From Hofstenia miamia (taxonomy: Eukaryota; Xenacoelomorpha; Acoela): a DNA stretch of 64,000 bases. The notes under the pieces were generated by a model. The model saw only the letters and a list, made by a program, of their open reading frames with translations, had not been told where the DNA came from and searched no databases. The DNA is taken from the NCBI GenBank assembly GCA_004352715.1, contig SCFE01000057.1:272562-336561 (forward strand), read 5' to 3'. Below, one piece after another: positions 26,601-41,200 of this stretch (position 1 is its first letter; the number at the start of each line of letters is the position of its first letter). The translations under genes and the position numbers were made by a program.

Positions 26601-29600
26601 TAGAGACGAGTTCTCGGTGACGTGTTTATCAATATTTACAGTACTGTATTGCCCATAAGTATCAAAATTTCTATGCAAGTGAAATTCATTATAAAACTCA
26701 ATTTTTATAATTCAGCTTTATTGTCTCGGTTTGAACGCATTTTAGAACGTGCATGTAATTTTGAGGTGTTTTGACAAATAAGTCAAAACTTAAAAATAGT
26801 CATTGAATGTCAACCCTGGACTCTTAAAATCTTCAATAGTGTCAAACAGGACTATCGTCTTTGCATAATTGGATTGACCTATTTTTTTAATTGACGACTG
26901 TTTGTAATGTAGACAAAAACATTTTCTGGCCCAGCAATGTTAATACATATTTGCGCGTATATTCTACATAAATCGTAGGCATTGTTGTTTCTATAAATAG
27001 TGAATTTATTCAAATGATTTATATTGTTTTACCAATGTTTTCATTTTCAGACTGATTTTTTTATCAATGGATGCACTTATTTTGTCTAGTAATACCTATT
27101 ATATGCCAATAACTACACAACAAGCATATAAATGGGAAGTATAACTGCAAAATCAATATCGCAGACTTGTATTTTCGCAAATTTGCAGTATTTTCTTAAA
27201 ATAATTGTCACACCTTTTGAAAAGTGATCCCAATGCATTTTACTAGTGTATCTGTATCACCTGATTGTATTGTGTTCTTTGCTTATGGACTAGTCTAGTA
27301 AATTCATATTTCTACTTGCTTTTGTGCATCCATTCACTTAGGCTTTAGGTAAATGTGTCCATCAATCCAAAGCTAATAATTAACCACAGTATTCTTTTAT
27401 TACGTGTACGTCGAAGTTCCGGTATTGTTTTACAGTCTGTATTAGCATTTTTTACATCTAAGTTCACAAACAAGGATGTCTGCTAGGTTAGTTAATGATA
27501 TTGAGAATTTAGGTTCTCACACACCATTTAGCCTCAAACAATTCAATGGTTTTTAATAACACTTGAAGTATCGTTTGTGTTCCAGATTTATTTGTTTACT
27601 ACTATGTTTCATCATTGTATGTATGATTTCAAATATTAAATGCATTAAATTGACGTTGTAACTAAGTATTGTTAAATAGTAGGTAAGCTAAACAAATCCC
27701 TAAAGCATTCGATAGTTCTTCACTACTTTCTACGATGCATCATACAATAATTATGCCATATTTTTCAACTTCATGTTATCACTAAGGGTTGTGGGCAGCT
27801 ATGGCGACGTATACGACATTTCGGGTTCAATTTCAACGTTCATTGCATGTCTTATTAGTATTTCTTATTAAAATGTTATTACAAGTGTACTCTTATGAGA
27901 CTTTCTTTTTAGTTTTAAAGAGCATTTTCTGCTCATATTCCAAAAATTTTCTATTCAACAAATTGACAACCTTGGCTTCTTGCAAATTGATATTTAAAGA
28001 ACCATTTATTCTTTTCATTCAATTTTATTTTTTTATGAAAGAATTTTAATTGCAAGATTTTTTCTATATCTATGTTGCTTAGGAAAATGTGAAAAATTGC
28101 AAAAAGAAATCGAAAAGTTTCAGACTTCCAATTGGATTTTTTATAGATGAACTTTTCGTAGCTCTCTGTTTATTTATTGTTCTTTAGACGGAGTCTTACA
28201 CTTTCATTCATTGTGTCAGAAGAAATGACGCTGAATACAGTCGACCTAATTGCTTTGATGTGAAAGTTTCAAGTGACAAGTAGGCATTGTACAATTATAT
28301 TATTGACTATACGAGTTTATGAATCTCATGCTAGTCCTGATTATGAGGACTGAACATTGCTGTCGAAAGCAGTTAATTGGTAACTCAAAACTATTTATTA
28401 CAGTGCCACTAGTGCACCATCGAAATGATCAAAACAAGCTATCCAACGTTTGGTTCTGTGTTTATGTATCTATTTTATGTTAACTTTCGATTTTCGTGTG
28501 AACTATGTTCATGAGTGTATGTTAGATGTGTTTCATAAACTACTAGGTTGCACTACTCAAATATATGGTAAGTATTGGATTGTGCTGTGGAAGCCAGCGA
28601 TATCGTCCTTTATGAATTAGATTGATGTTTTGATTTGATTAAGTATCACTAACAGAGATAGATTTTCATATGTAAGTGAACATAGTTTACTAATTCCTGT
28701 GTAAACATTGTCTGATAAAAATTATTGCAATATTTATACTTTTAAATGCTGTGTTTTTGAATTCCTTAAAGGCATTCCATTTTATCGCTATCACTATTTA
28801 CCAATGCTTCAATACCTGCTTTTACATTTTGTTCTGTTTCACACTTAATTCATAAGCCATAATTAGAGTTAGTGTTTATTATGTTATATTCTTTCTATTA
28901 TATCGATGTATATCGTGTTTAAAGAGTTTTTAATATTTTTCTAAGTTCGTATAAATTTAATGTTAAAAATGGCATGTTTCCAAACGGGGTTGTTAAGGTG
29001 TTTTGAACATGTTTAAAACACGAGGAGAAAACACGAATAAAACACTTTTTAAAGAAACATGTTTTTATTGTTTTTTAGCGGTAACTCAACAATTATAATA
29101 TGATCATTTATTCCAGAAAAATCTTTTAACATTGAACGTTTTTCCGTGATCCAATTGTTGCGAAAAGATTTCCTTAAATGTACTGGATCACTAATGCAGT
29201 AGAACTTTTTATCTTCCAAAATTGGGTGTGGAAAAGCAAGCAATTTTTCAATAAGAGCTCTAGTTCCACATAACTTTATATACACTTCCTATTAACAGCA
29301 TTGTTATCAGAAATGCAACCAATAACTACTCCTCCATATTCATCACATTTGTAATGGCTGAATGTAAAAATTGGGCTTCAATGGCAAATATAGGCAGAAG
29401 GCTTAAAACAATATGTCGACCAAGAAGTGGCTCCACCATAATTGCTAAAACTGTTCTAGCAAGCAACCGAGGTTTATCTGCTGAATATCTAATTAATTGA
29501 CCATTAACGTATTGACATGATATTTTATAAAATATAGTAAAAATATAATGATTACCTATTTCAAATTCGAAAAAACACCAGATCACCAATTTTGCCTGCA

Positions 29601-32600
29601 ATATGTTCAGAAAATACAATACATTTTAAGTTTTTCAAAATGACGGCAGACCATTGAAATACAGGTACTTTTTCCTTTAACATGATTTTGTAGATGACAA
29701 TTTTTTCAGGTCATCATAAATTTATGCTTAAGTTCAAACCCCTGACTATTTACGTTTCATATGCTTTTTTCCAATGCTTTTCACAGATAACAGTGTTTTT
29801 TCCAACACTTAGTTTTTGTGGAATTTTTGAAAGCCAGAGATCCCTCTCTTCAGCATCGTTTGAGAAGCGAAACACTTTTGAATATGGTTCACCAGAATGA
29901 TTTGAGCGGCAGTTGTATATAGAGCACTTCTTCATAAGCAAGGCAATCGAGCATGAAGTAAGTGATTCACTAATACAACCATATCTTCTGTTAATACATT
30001 CGTTTAATAGCACATTTCTTCTCTTAACTTCAATTCTTTTCTAGTCTTATAATTTGAAATTAGTAATCTTTTAATTTGAACTTGTAAAGTGAACTTATAA
30101 AAACAATATAATATCGAAAAATACATGTTTTAAGCGTTTTTTTTTAAAAAAACTTTAATATAACAACCCTGCTTCCAAACAGGGTTATGAAATAATCTGA
30201 TTTTTTTTTGAAAAAATGAATAAAATCAAATTATTTTTATTTAAATCGGATTTTTTTATTCAAATAGGGTTTTTCATGATAAAGTTGCTGGAGCAATGTA
30301 TTAGAAGATACATGGAATTTTCAATTTACATAGGCTGTGATAAGCAAAAATGAGGTGGTCTTGTTTGACCTTCGTAATAAGAATAACTATCAATGTAGCT
30401 AATGAAATTAATTACTAAACACGTTTAAAGAACAATTTTTGAAAGCTTTAAGTCAAAAAATCAACGTGCCTTATTGTGTGTCATGAACGTAAGAATTTGA
30501 TTTAAAGTTGCCAATATTTAAATCAAAATTTAAATCAGATTTGAACCATCCGGAATGCTTAGAATTTTCAACTGAGTTTATTATACATGTATATTGGTTT
30601 ATATTTTGCAGTGTTGAGTGGGAAAATCGTGTTTTAGGCATGTTTGAAAGATTAATTTAAATCAAAGTTAGTTTTCAAATATTTATTATGTTAAATGTAA
30701 TGTCCATTTCTCACACAGAAGCAAATTGTGTAACGGAAATTAACTAAGTTTGTTACAAAACAACAATTGCGTTTTGAAACTGGTAACTGAAATTGAGATT
30801 TTACTGATTTGCTGAATGATTTGAAATGGTTACAAAACATTTTGGACTTTTTTTTAATAGGTAGCGTATTTTTTTGAAAATATTTTTGATGTAGATATTT
30901 TTGGGTGTAGCATGCAATTTTTGAATATTTTTAGTAGCCCAGTGATATTTTAGAGGTGAAAGTGTAATTGTTCTACAGGCACTCAGCCCAGAGGAAAGAA
31001 AAGCCTGGATAGACGCAATGGAGGGGGAAGAACCAGTATGTTTTTTAAATCAATTTTTTACCTATAAACGTTTAAAATGTTACGTAGATGTCATCATTAG
31101 TGTATTGCCAAGTAGGCTTTAGCATCTTCAAGTTAACTAGTGACAAAGCTACCTTGAATAGTGACAATATTACAATATTTTGCTGCAACAACTTTTTGGC
31201 AAACCACAGATACATATTTAATACAGTCCACTGCAAAAGTTTTTATTTTTGTCAGGATTAACTTTGATTTTGGAGCATTAGGCTCAATTTTTGCATTGTT
31301 CTCAACCATATAATCATTAATATACATTGTCTGTAATATATAAAATAAATCAAATTCACTATTTTTCATATGAAATATCAGAAATATTGATAAAGTGTGT
31401 ACAAATTTTGAACTTTATTTGCAATCCGATCTTACGTTCTAATTTTTCAAGATGTGGAAATTGAACCAATAACGGAAGTGTTGAGATGGTTTTATTGTGG
31501 ATTAATATTTTTTTGGCGAAGTTACTGATTTTTTTCAGTGTTCACAAAGCATTGTCACTTAATCAAATTACGTCTATAGATTTTTACATTTAGTTAAATC
31601 TCGTTTCAGAAACCATTAACAGTAAGTTTTTCATTTTTCATTGTTGTGCTCTTGATAATTCATGCTGTTTGTCTCTAGCGATTATCGAGTGCTTCAGTTT
31701 GCCGTACTTACCAAGGAATCAATCACATTCTTAACGGAAAGTTTAATCTGCTAGTGAAAATTAAGTATCTACCCTACCATGTGGTCATTTTAAAACATTG
31801 TAATAGTTAGGTCTAAACCCGCCCATTTTATTTATTTTGAATATATTAACCGATTTTTATTAAATATCGGTGGTGGTAAATTTCACCGTTCTATCATAAT
31901 TAAAATCTGTTACCATTGGTTTTTCATTGGATTTTTTATGTTTTAACCCTTGTGTACATAGCCTGTTTTAAATTAAATTTTCCCAACTGGGTTTAAATTG
32001 ACACCATCAAAATTCCGAAACTTAGTAGTTCCAAATTGTAGATATTCGAACAAAACAAGCCCCATAAACGCTTTTTCTGCATTATATTGTTAAACCTCGA
32101 GCCTAAATTATGTTCATTTCTCGTTGTTTGAATTTACAGTTGTACTACACTATAGTTTTTAAGTGGTTTTGCATTAGATTTCTAATTGTGGAGTCCAAAA
32201 CCCAATAGTATTTTGATGTCCTAATGTCAACTGATGTTTGGGTTCAATTTCATAACACATGCGTATACACGAATGGGATGGTTTTATCTGCGTCACAATG
32301 GGTTGTTTGAGGCATTTCCGGGACTCTTCATAGGCTAACACATCTGAATTCTTATTACGAAGTATACATAATGACTTATAAAATTATTCACTAAATAAAG
32401 TGTTGCAATGTAGGTTTTGGATCATTATGTTGAGTACACGCTTCACTAATTCTTATATTTGTACATCGGCTGCGCATCTGTTTTCTCATATCATCATAAC
32501 GTAATTGCTTATAAACCTGGTTTGGATGAATGCATTTATTGTGGGCATCAGAGGTTCCACGTTTTTCACATGTGCAGTTAGGTTTTGGTCAGAGATGGTT

Positions 32601-33337
32601 TTCACAGTATTAAGATTTAGGAAAAATTCAGTGATTTTGAAGAAATCACTTGATACCCTAATATATTCATAAACGACTGCTCGTACATCTTGTATTTTTG
32701 AGTGATACACAATTTGATTTATATTTTACCTTTTTCTCACAATTAGATTTTTTTGTGTTCACACTTTTTGGTGGTTACTTCTTATTTTTGTAAACAGTGA
32801 AAGCACACCATTTTCTGAATTAAATCAAGAGACTTAGCTCTCTTAGAAGTGTCATTGCTTTTTGGGATTGAATTTTAGTCATGCACTATCTAATAGAAAT
32901 GTGCTGGTGTTGTAAGTAGACGTTTAGATCTATGGAGAAGTAGCAGTTAGTGGTTACGAGCTTGATGAAAAGGGATTGAATTTCGTGACAAAGGCCATTG
33001 AAGCCATTGAAGCTAAAGGAGGTCAGTTAATTTAACTGCGGCTCTGTCAGCATTTAGACTTGTTTAGGTTTGAACTTCGAAGGCATATACCGGGTTGCTG
33101 GGTCAATTACGAAGATGAAGTCGTTAATGGATGCGTACTTCAAGGACGGCGATGACTTCAACGCGTTCAACTTTATGGAACCTGAGTACGATATTCGCAC
33201 AGTTAGCAGTTGTCTAAAAAACTATCTGATGCATCTTCGCGAACCAGTCATTCCTTATAAAATGTGTCAGATGTTCTTGGATGTGCACAGTATGCGTTTT
33301 AATTTTAAGNATCGGTGTGACTATAAAAATCTATATA

Positions 33338-33375
<38 letters not shown>

Positions 33376-36175
33376 AAAAGCATTAAGATCAAAATAATAG
33401 TTGCAGGCATTTGATATCTAAAAAAACTAATAGTAATAAGATTAATAGATGCATTATTAAGAATTACCGTAAATCCACGAGCATAAGCCCACATGTAATC
33501 CTAAAATTTTGATTAAAAGTGTGGGGTGCGGCTTATACGCACAGTCTAATAATTATATCTAAACTTCTCACTAAGTTCGGGGTTACGATATATTTTATAA
33601 TGAAAGAAAAATATTTAACAAGATACTAGAAATACACAGCATTCAATTTCGCGCTTCTCGATTACATGTGCTACAAAATGTGTTGGCTGATTTGGCATTT
33701 ATGGTGAAATTAAGTCTGTTAAATGATGAATGGATAGCATATGTGGGAAAGACAAAATTAGTGTGCCATGGCAGATGAGGCTACAGGCTACATACTTCCA
33801 ACTTAAAAATCAAGTTTCAAATTTTGCGGTGCGGCTTATGCTCCACTATTTACGTTAATTATTTGGGCTGTTATTGTTTTGCCTAAAAAATGCAACTTTG
33901 GCCACATAAAATTGAGATTATTTACCCAAAAACCCGTTTTTTTACATATTCTTTTACCTCAAAGTTTAAAATTTGTTGGTTCTGAATTTTTTTAGGCATT
34001 TATATCAACACTACAAAGTTATAATTAGAGACAAAAATAAAAAGCACTTTTTCAGTTGTAGTGTACCATGGTTATTTCAATTATATATGATATTTTTGGG
34101 AGTTCCTATATGAATGGGAATTGCTTACTAAATTTTGACTATATTGACTTATGATAGACATATTCATTACAAATATGCATAAATTTTATTGAACATTAGG
34201 GTCTGACAAAGAAAATTTAATTTTTAACTGCTCCATAGAATAATAATGTTTAATATAAAAAGTTTAAGACAAGTGCAACCCTACAGAAATGTTACACGTC
34301 CTCGGTTCATTAAAACTGCAATGGACCTTTCGACCTTGAGCATAAAGATGAGCATTTAAATTTCATAATAATGACTATTGTGTTACAAAGAAATAAATGC
34401 ACCTTAACAAGAATGGAACGGGCACATTTGTAAATCTGATTTGTTAAGAAAAAATCTCTACAAATAGCTCGTTTTTGTGAAGGTATTTATAGCAACTTTT
34501 GTGCGCTAGTTAGGCATATAATTGTTAGTGAATGTTTTGTAGTACTATATCTTAGGTCTCGCACAGAAGTTTTTCAAGCTTCGTTCTCCGAATATTGACC
34601 CGTGGGCTTGCTTGAATACAATTATATATATATATATTGCTGCGTTCAATAAGTCTTGCAAGTGATCTCATGATTTCCTACCCCGTTAATGCACAATATT
34701 AGTTTTCTACTCAAAGCTGATCTATAACATTGATGTTTGAATTCCGAAAAAAATTTTTCGATTCAGTTCCAAATGTGTTGTCTAGGAGCAAAAAGTGTGA
34801 GCAGTTATCAAGTGCCTGCAACGAATTTATTTATTAAATGGAAAATTAAGAATTGAGCACGGTGTCATACTTCAAGCGAGACCACAGCTTTCTTTCAAAG
34901 AAGGAAAGTGGAACTTGTTCCTCAATTGCCTCATTCACCCGTTCTCAACATGTGCGATCGCTTCATCAACCACAAGTTAAAAGAACACGTGCGGCAACTT
35001 CACCTCAACTCGCCTGAAGAAGTGACTAGTCCCGCGTTGGACTAAGCATCCCCAATGTGTCTTCAAAGAAGAACTCCTGAAACTCAAACGCCATTGCCAT
35101 CGTGTGTGTGAGTTGAGTGGCGATTACGTCACTGACTAGAACTTTTGTCTTTGTTCTATTGATCAATAAAGATGGTTTTTCATCTCTGGAAATTCATTTT
35201 TTCTTTAATAAATAAATTCGTTGCAGGCGCTTGATAACTGCTCAATCTGTTTGCTCCTAGACAACACCTTTGGAACTGAATTGAAATTTTTTTTCGGAAT
35301 TCAGACATCCATGTTATAGGTCATCTTTGAGTGGAAAACTAATATTGTGCATTAACAGGGTAGGAAATCATGAGATCATTTGCAAGACTTATTGAACGCA
35401 GCAATATATATATATATATATAGAATTTCATAATNGGAATACAGCATTCAAAATGTCAACATGCTTGAAATTTGTTCCTCTTCTACCAAAAAATTTGCAA
35501 TCTAGATATGTATATTATTCTCTACAATAATGATTAGCAATCATCTTTCTTGGAAATGACGTAATGTAGCTCAACACTGGAAAGCAACTCGTATTTAGAG
35601 ATTTCTTCAGTTGTTTCTAAAGTAATGTTGATACTAAATATTTGAGAACCTGATTTGAATTTTAAAAATATTTTAAGAAATACATTTTAGGACAAAAAAA
35701 ATTTCATTATGATAATATAAAATCACGTGTACATTAAAAAAAATTTTCAACATGCGCAAAAACAGTGTAAGATAAAAAACTACAATAGATTAAAATGGAT
35801 TGTGCTCCAAATTTAGAAAATTTGTTCTATATATATTTGCAATATTTTGTTTATTGCAATTCAATAGCTTTCATCAGTATTTTTTGAGCTTTGAAATGCA
35901 TTTAAGGCAATGGCGTAACTCTGTTTAAGAGAGACAATAAATAAAAAGAAGTTTAAAAATTTTCTCAGATGAGTTTTTGATGATATATGAAGAAGGGTTG
36001 ATCCAATGTCTTTGTGTGAGAAACTGTACGTCATGAAGGCTGTAGTTTCAGTCCTTTTGGCAACCTCTCCGATTTAAATATCAATTTACAATATATGTAA
36101 TATTTCTTATAGCTATATCACGACAGATGTTTACCCAAAAAAATCCTTTATGAACGCTTTTTTAAACTGCTTGAC

Positions 36176-36221
<46 letters not shown>

Positions 36222-38221
36222 TTGTAAAATTTTTTAGGCAAGATCCCGCGATATCGGTACTTTTCGGTATTTTCAAAATACCGCGTTATTGGTATACCGC
36301 CAGGCCCTAATCGTTACGCGATGATGAAACTCAATGTTATCGTTACACTTTTAACACTAGGAGCACAATTATATTTTTAAAACGTGCGCATGTTACAGTA
36401 AGATTGTGAAATCAGGAAATTCATGAAATCCAAAATTTCAGGGAATTTGTGAAATTGCTATTTCACTTAAGTCTTCATGAAACCACTAAATTTGGGACTT
36501 TAATGTTAGGGTTACATTAATCATTTGTACAGTAAAAAATGAAATCTATATATTTCAGAGTTTTCTTGAAGTTAGGTAAGAGAATTAGCAGTTTCACAAA
36601 TTGACTTATATTTAGGGACTTCTTGAAATTCTTTTTTTTAACAATCTTTATCCAAAACGTTTGCCATTCCTAAGCGTTATATATGAATGTTTCTAATCAG
36701 CATCAATTCTAAGTGTTCTTTGCATATCCATGAATAGTACATTGTTTTCTTTCCTATGCCTGAACCTTGAAACCAAGGTATTTAAGTTGCCTGCTTGAAC
36801 CCCTTTATTTTGAAAATTCGCCAAAACGTATTGACTATTTCTAAGAATCAAGTTTATATTTGCGTATTTTTCATCGTATTTTAAAAATTCTGCAGAAATG
36901 CTTGTTTTTACGTATTTTTATTTTTTCCTTTACGCAGTTAGGAACATTGTTAATGATAAAAGATTTATTAGTAATTGCACACAGCATAACGCAATTTCCG
37001 TTTAAGCCATTTTTGCGGCTTTTATTTTTTAGATTTTTAAATTACTAGATCCTTGTGTTGATTCTTCAAAAGTTATAGAATGCTATATTTCTGCGGTTTT
37101 CGTAAATATAATAAACGCTGTTTAGAAATCGAAGATAAAGAAAAACGACCTGAGGTCCTTCATCAACTGGTCTATGACTTACCGCAAACGCATTTTGATG
37201 TTCTAAAACAAGTCATCTGTCATCTCAATGAGTATGGTTCATCATTTATTTAACACAGTCACGAGTTTCATATAAACATTTATATTACGCAATTGATATC
37301 TATTATTGACAAAGAGAAATGAGTGTATATTTTGGTGGAAAATGCAATACGTTTACTTGATCCTGCAATAGAATAGAAAGTGTTCAACAATTTTCACACT
37401 TATTTTATAATAGAAAAGTAAAAGGGTGACAGTGGAAGTTCTTTATGCCATGGGATTCAAATCAATGGTGGGTAAGAAAGCGCAAGTATATATCTACGTA
37501 CTATGTTTTCATTTGACAGTATTTTGTTATTGCTGCACACACCATGCTTAATTGGTACTTGTCGGCTTGTTTAACGTCAACAGATAACAGATTTTGTGTT
37601 AAAATTCACCGACTAATCAAACATTTTTACAGCACATTATCTTAATAGTTTTTTTATATTAACCAACTCATAAACCCTGAGCTTCATTTATAATAAAATG
37701 GCCTTTGCACCTATTGATACCGTCATGGCAATTTGCAATTATATTCAGAAACCCTATTTATCACCTACTAATGGCATTTAGTGTGGCATTTGGTGTATTA
37801 TTACCTACTAAACCCATTTCTTATTTTTGTATTACTCTTATTCTCAATTTCGAAAGACAATGCAAAATCTGATATGGAAATTTACTTCAAATTAGCAATT
37901 TTAATTGCCAATTTGGTATTGTTTCCGGGGCGGAATGAGAAGCATAACCATGCATCTAAAAATAGAATTAGCACACTTCAAAACAACTTTTTTTAACATT
38001 AATTGGATTTTAAATGATAGATCGAAGAAATGTATAAACCAATTGACAATAAGTAGCAAAATTCTCAGTTTTGTGTCGAATTAAAGCGTTGCAACCATAG
38101 TTACAGTTTAACCCTTTAAGGAGTATAAGCTAATATTAGTATTTCACAACAGTTTTTCGATATATTTAATTTATTAATTTATCATAAAGTAAATATAACA
38201 GAACTGATATTTCCTATAAAG

Positions 38222-38254
<33 letters not shown>

Positions 38255-41200
38255 TTCTTGACGTATTGATGCAAAAAGGTATTTACATCACTTACTTTAC
38301 ATTAATTCTTTGATAATGAACACATGAAACAGGGTTTTGTCTCACACAAGTGAAGGTAACTAAAATTGAAGATGTACAGGCTGAGGTTTATTAGGTCGAT
38401 TGGAAAAGGTTCCAATTTGAATACAAATTATTTAAAATCTAATCAATTTTCTTACAATGAGATTACGAAAGTCATGTTATATACCCTATTTACTCATTTT
38501 GCTACATTTTATTGTCATTTTATTTAAGACTTAGGTAATTTGTTAACTAACATCAATAATCATTGTTGACACTATCAGTCTCAAAATTTTGGGACAAACG
38601 TTTTGTCTTCTTCATCCAATAATTGAATTTCCTCATCAGGGTCATTCGCAATGGCAGAGGCAGCAGCTCGTCTCTGTGCTCTAGCAAAAAATCATTTATT
38701 GGACTGTATAATTTAAATAAATAACCAATAATATTCAGGAAAGTTTAATATAAGGATTGAAAAACAACCTATAGGAACAACTTATATATATATATATATA
38801 TATGTATATACATTAATTTTATTTTGTTGTGAAAGTGCTTTAATTGTTACTTATCTAGTAATAAGTAACATATTTTAACATCCATTGTTAGAAAGAAGGC
38901 TTTTTTGGGCACAATAGAAGTTTAATGTAGTGAAAAAATTTGAAAAAATATTACTAAAATTTTACTTTACAAAATTTCCCCTAAATTTATATCTAAGAAA
39001 TTTTAGATAGTGATTGAAATAATTTTTTTAATAAAATTCAATATTTTTTTTCAAGAATTATAATATGCAATGGTCGCACGCAAATTTTGCTGCAATAAGA
39101 ACATTGATTAGAACTTATATTAATAATATGTATATATGGTTTAAATATATACTATACACTCATAAAGTGTTGTCTCGTGAAAGTTATTCATTTAGGGTTG
39201 CAGCTAATTGTAATACAAACAGGATGTCGAGTAGTAATTTGGGTGTAATTTTCGGCCCGTCATTGATACGTCAAGAGGTCCAGTGTTTAACTGAAGTCAT
39301 CACTTGGAAAATAAATGATACTGTTCTCCAACTTTTAATCGATCACTATCACCAGGTAATAAAAACAAAAATTATTTAGGTATTAATGCGATTCAAAATT
39401 GATTGAGAACAGTTTAATATGGGAAGCATACATGTATATATTTTTTCGTATTTTTCCATTAAGTTCAACAACTTGATTAAATCATTAATAAATTTTACAA
39501 AGTAATAATAATTAATATTGGGTGTAACCCTTTTGCAAATCTAACAATTTTGCATGCTATATAAATAAATAAATTTATTATACAGCTTCGAGGTTTTCAG
39601 TCCTAACGATTGGCTTTCACTTATAAAAATATTTAATTACTAGCATTATGAAATAGCCATTTCATTGAAGATAACATTCTAACCCATAATATCAAATTTA
39701 AATTCACAACCTCGTTTTTAGATGACAAATATTTTGTAAGCTATTTTTTTCTTTAGTGCATTTTTTAATTAAAATATCTTTATTTAAGATTCTTTCATCA
39801 ACTCTCCAATTATATCTTGAATTGACTGCCTCTAAATTAAATAATCTGTATCACAGTGTGTTAAATAGCCTGAACTATGTCTAATAGAAATGTTACATGG
39901 ATTGATTAATTTTGTAAAACTATTTAGATGTTCGAAACAAAGCCTTCTACAAATCACACAATTCATAAAACTGACAAGCGGATTCCTCCAAACATTGGAT
40001 CATCATTATCGTATAAAGGAGGTAACTCATACTAGTGACGTTCGCTTACACCCAATTGTTTGACTACTAACTTTACTAACTCCTTAGTCCTTAAAACCCC
40101 TCCGATTGCTACAAATCTAGGCACATTTTTCGATTATGTTCCTATGTCCCAGCCTCCCCCATATTTCTTCATTATTGATAGCAGTGTTTTTCAATTAATT
40201 GGCTATTGACAATATTTTTAAACTGATCTGAAGAAATAAGCGGTTTTGTCCGATAGGATTCAAATGCTTTTTTATATACTCGTAAGGCCCCTTTTTAACG
40301 ACTGAAGTGTTGAAATATTTCAAGATGCGGGCAGGGAAAATAACATAACCTCACACANNNNNNNNNNNNNNNNNNNTACTAACTCCTTAGTCCTTAAAAC
40401 CCCTCCGATTGCTACAAATCTAGGCACATTTTTCGATTATGTTCCTATGTCCCAGCCTCCCCCATATTTCTTCATTATTGATAGCAGTGTTTTTCAATTA
40501 ATTGGCTATTGACAATATTTTTGAACTGATCTGAAGAAATAAGCGGTTTTGTCCGTAGGATTCAAATGCTTTTTTATATACTCGTAAGGCCCCTTTTTAA
40601 CGGCTGCAGTGTTGAAATATTTCAAGATGCGGACAGGGAAAATAACATAACCTCACACAGTGCCATACCTCACATCATGTTTGTATTGAAGTTGTTTTTA
40701 TTCATAGAAAACACAGATTTTCCTTTTCACCAACCTTATAACCTTATTAGCTATTTTTTAAAAAAAAATCGTCCAGAAATTCTCAGGTCTCTTAATTCTT
40801 GAATCGCTTATTTAATGTTCATTTGAATCGTCTTAAATTTTTTAAAATGATTTTTATATTTATGAAGTTTAAGATAATGTTGTTTGCTCAATTACACGTT
40901 TGAAACAAAATTCAATGCATTACTGAGATTCATTGCAAATTTGTTGGCTAAATATTAACCTAGGTTTGAAATTCTCTTAGCGAAGGTCTACGATTACATA
41001 ATGTTGGTAAATGTTTCATGTGGTAATTAGAGTTCGTTCATAAGTTGTCAATAAGTTTAGAAATACTGGGATGCCATCTATTTCATAACTCTGTCATTAG
41101 TAAAAATGTGAAATTTTGACTATTAACCCGTGCATGAAACCATTTGCTTTTTGACAACTTTTTGAGTGTAATGCAAACGTGTATTCTGTGATAATTTCGG

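Noticed and set aside
36229-36312. GGTATACCGCCAGGCCCTAAT, resembling a hAT end
   Set aside because: A solo terminus without partner or target duplication.
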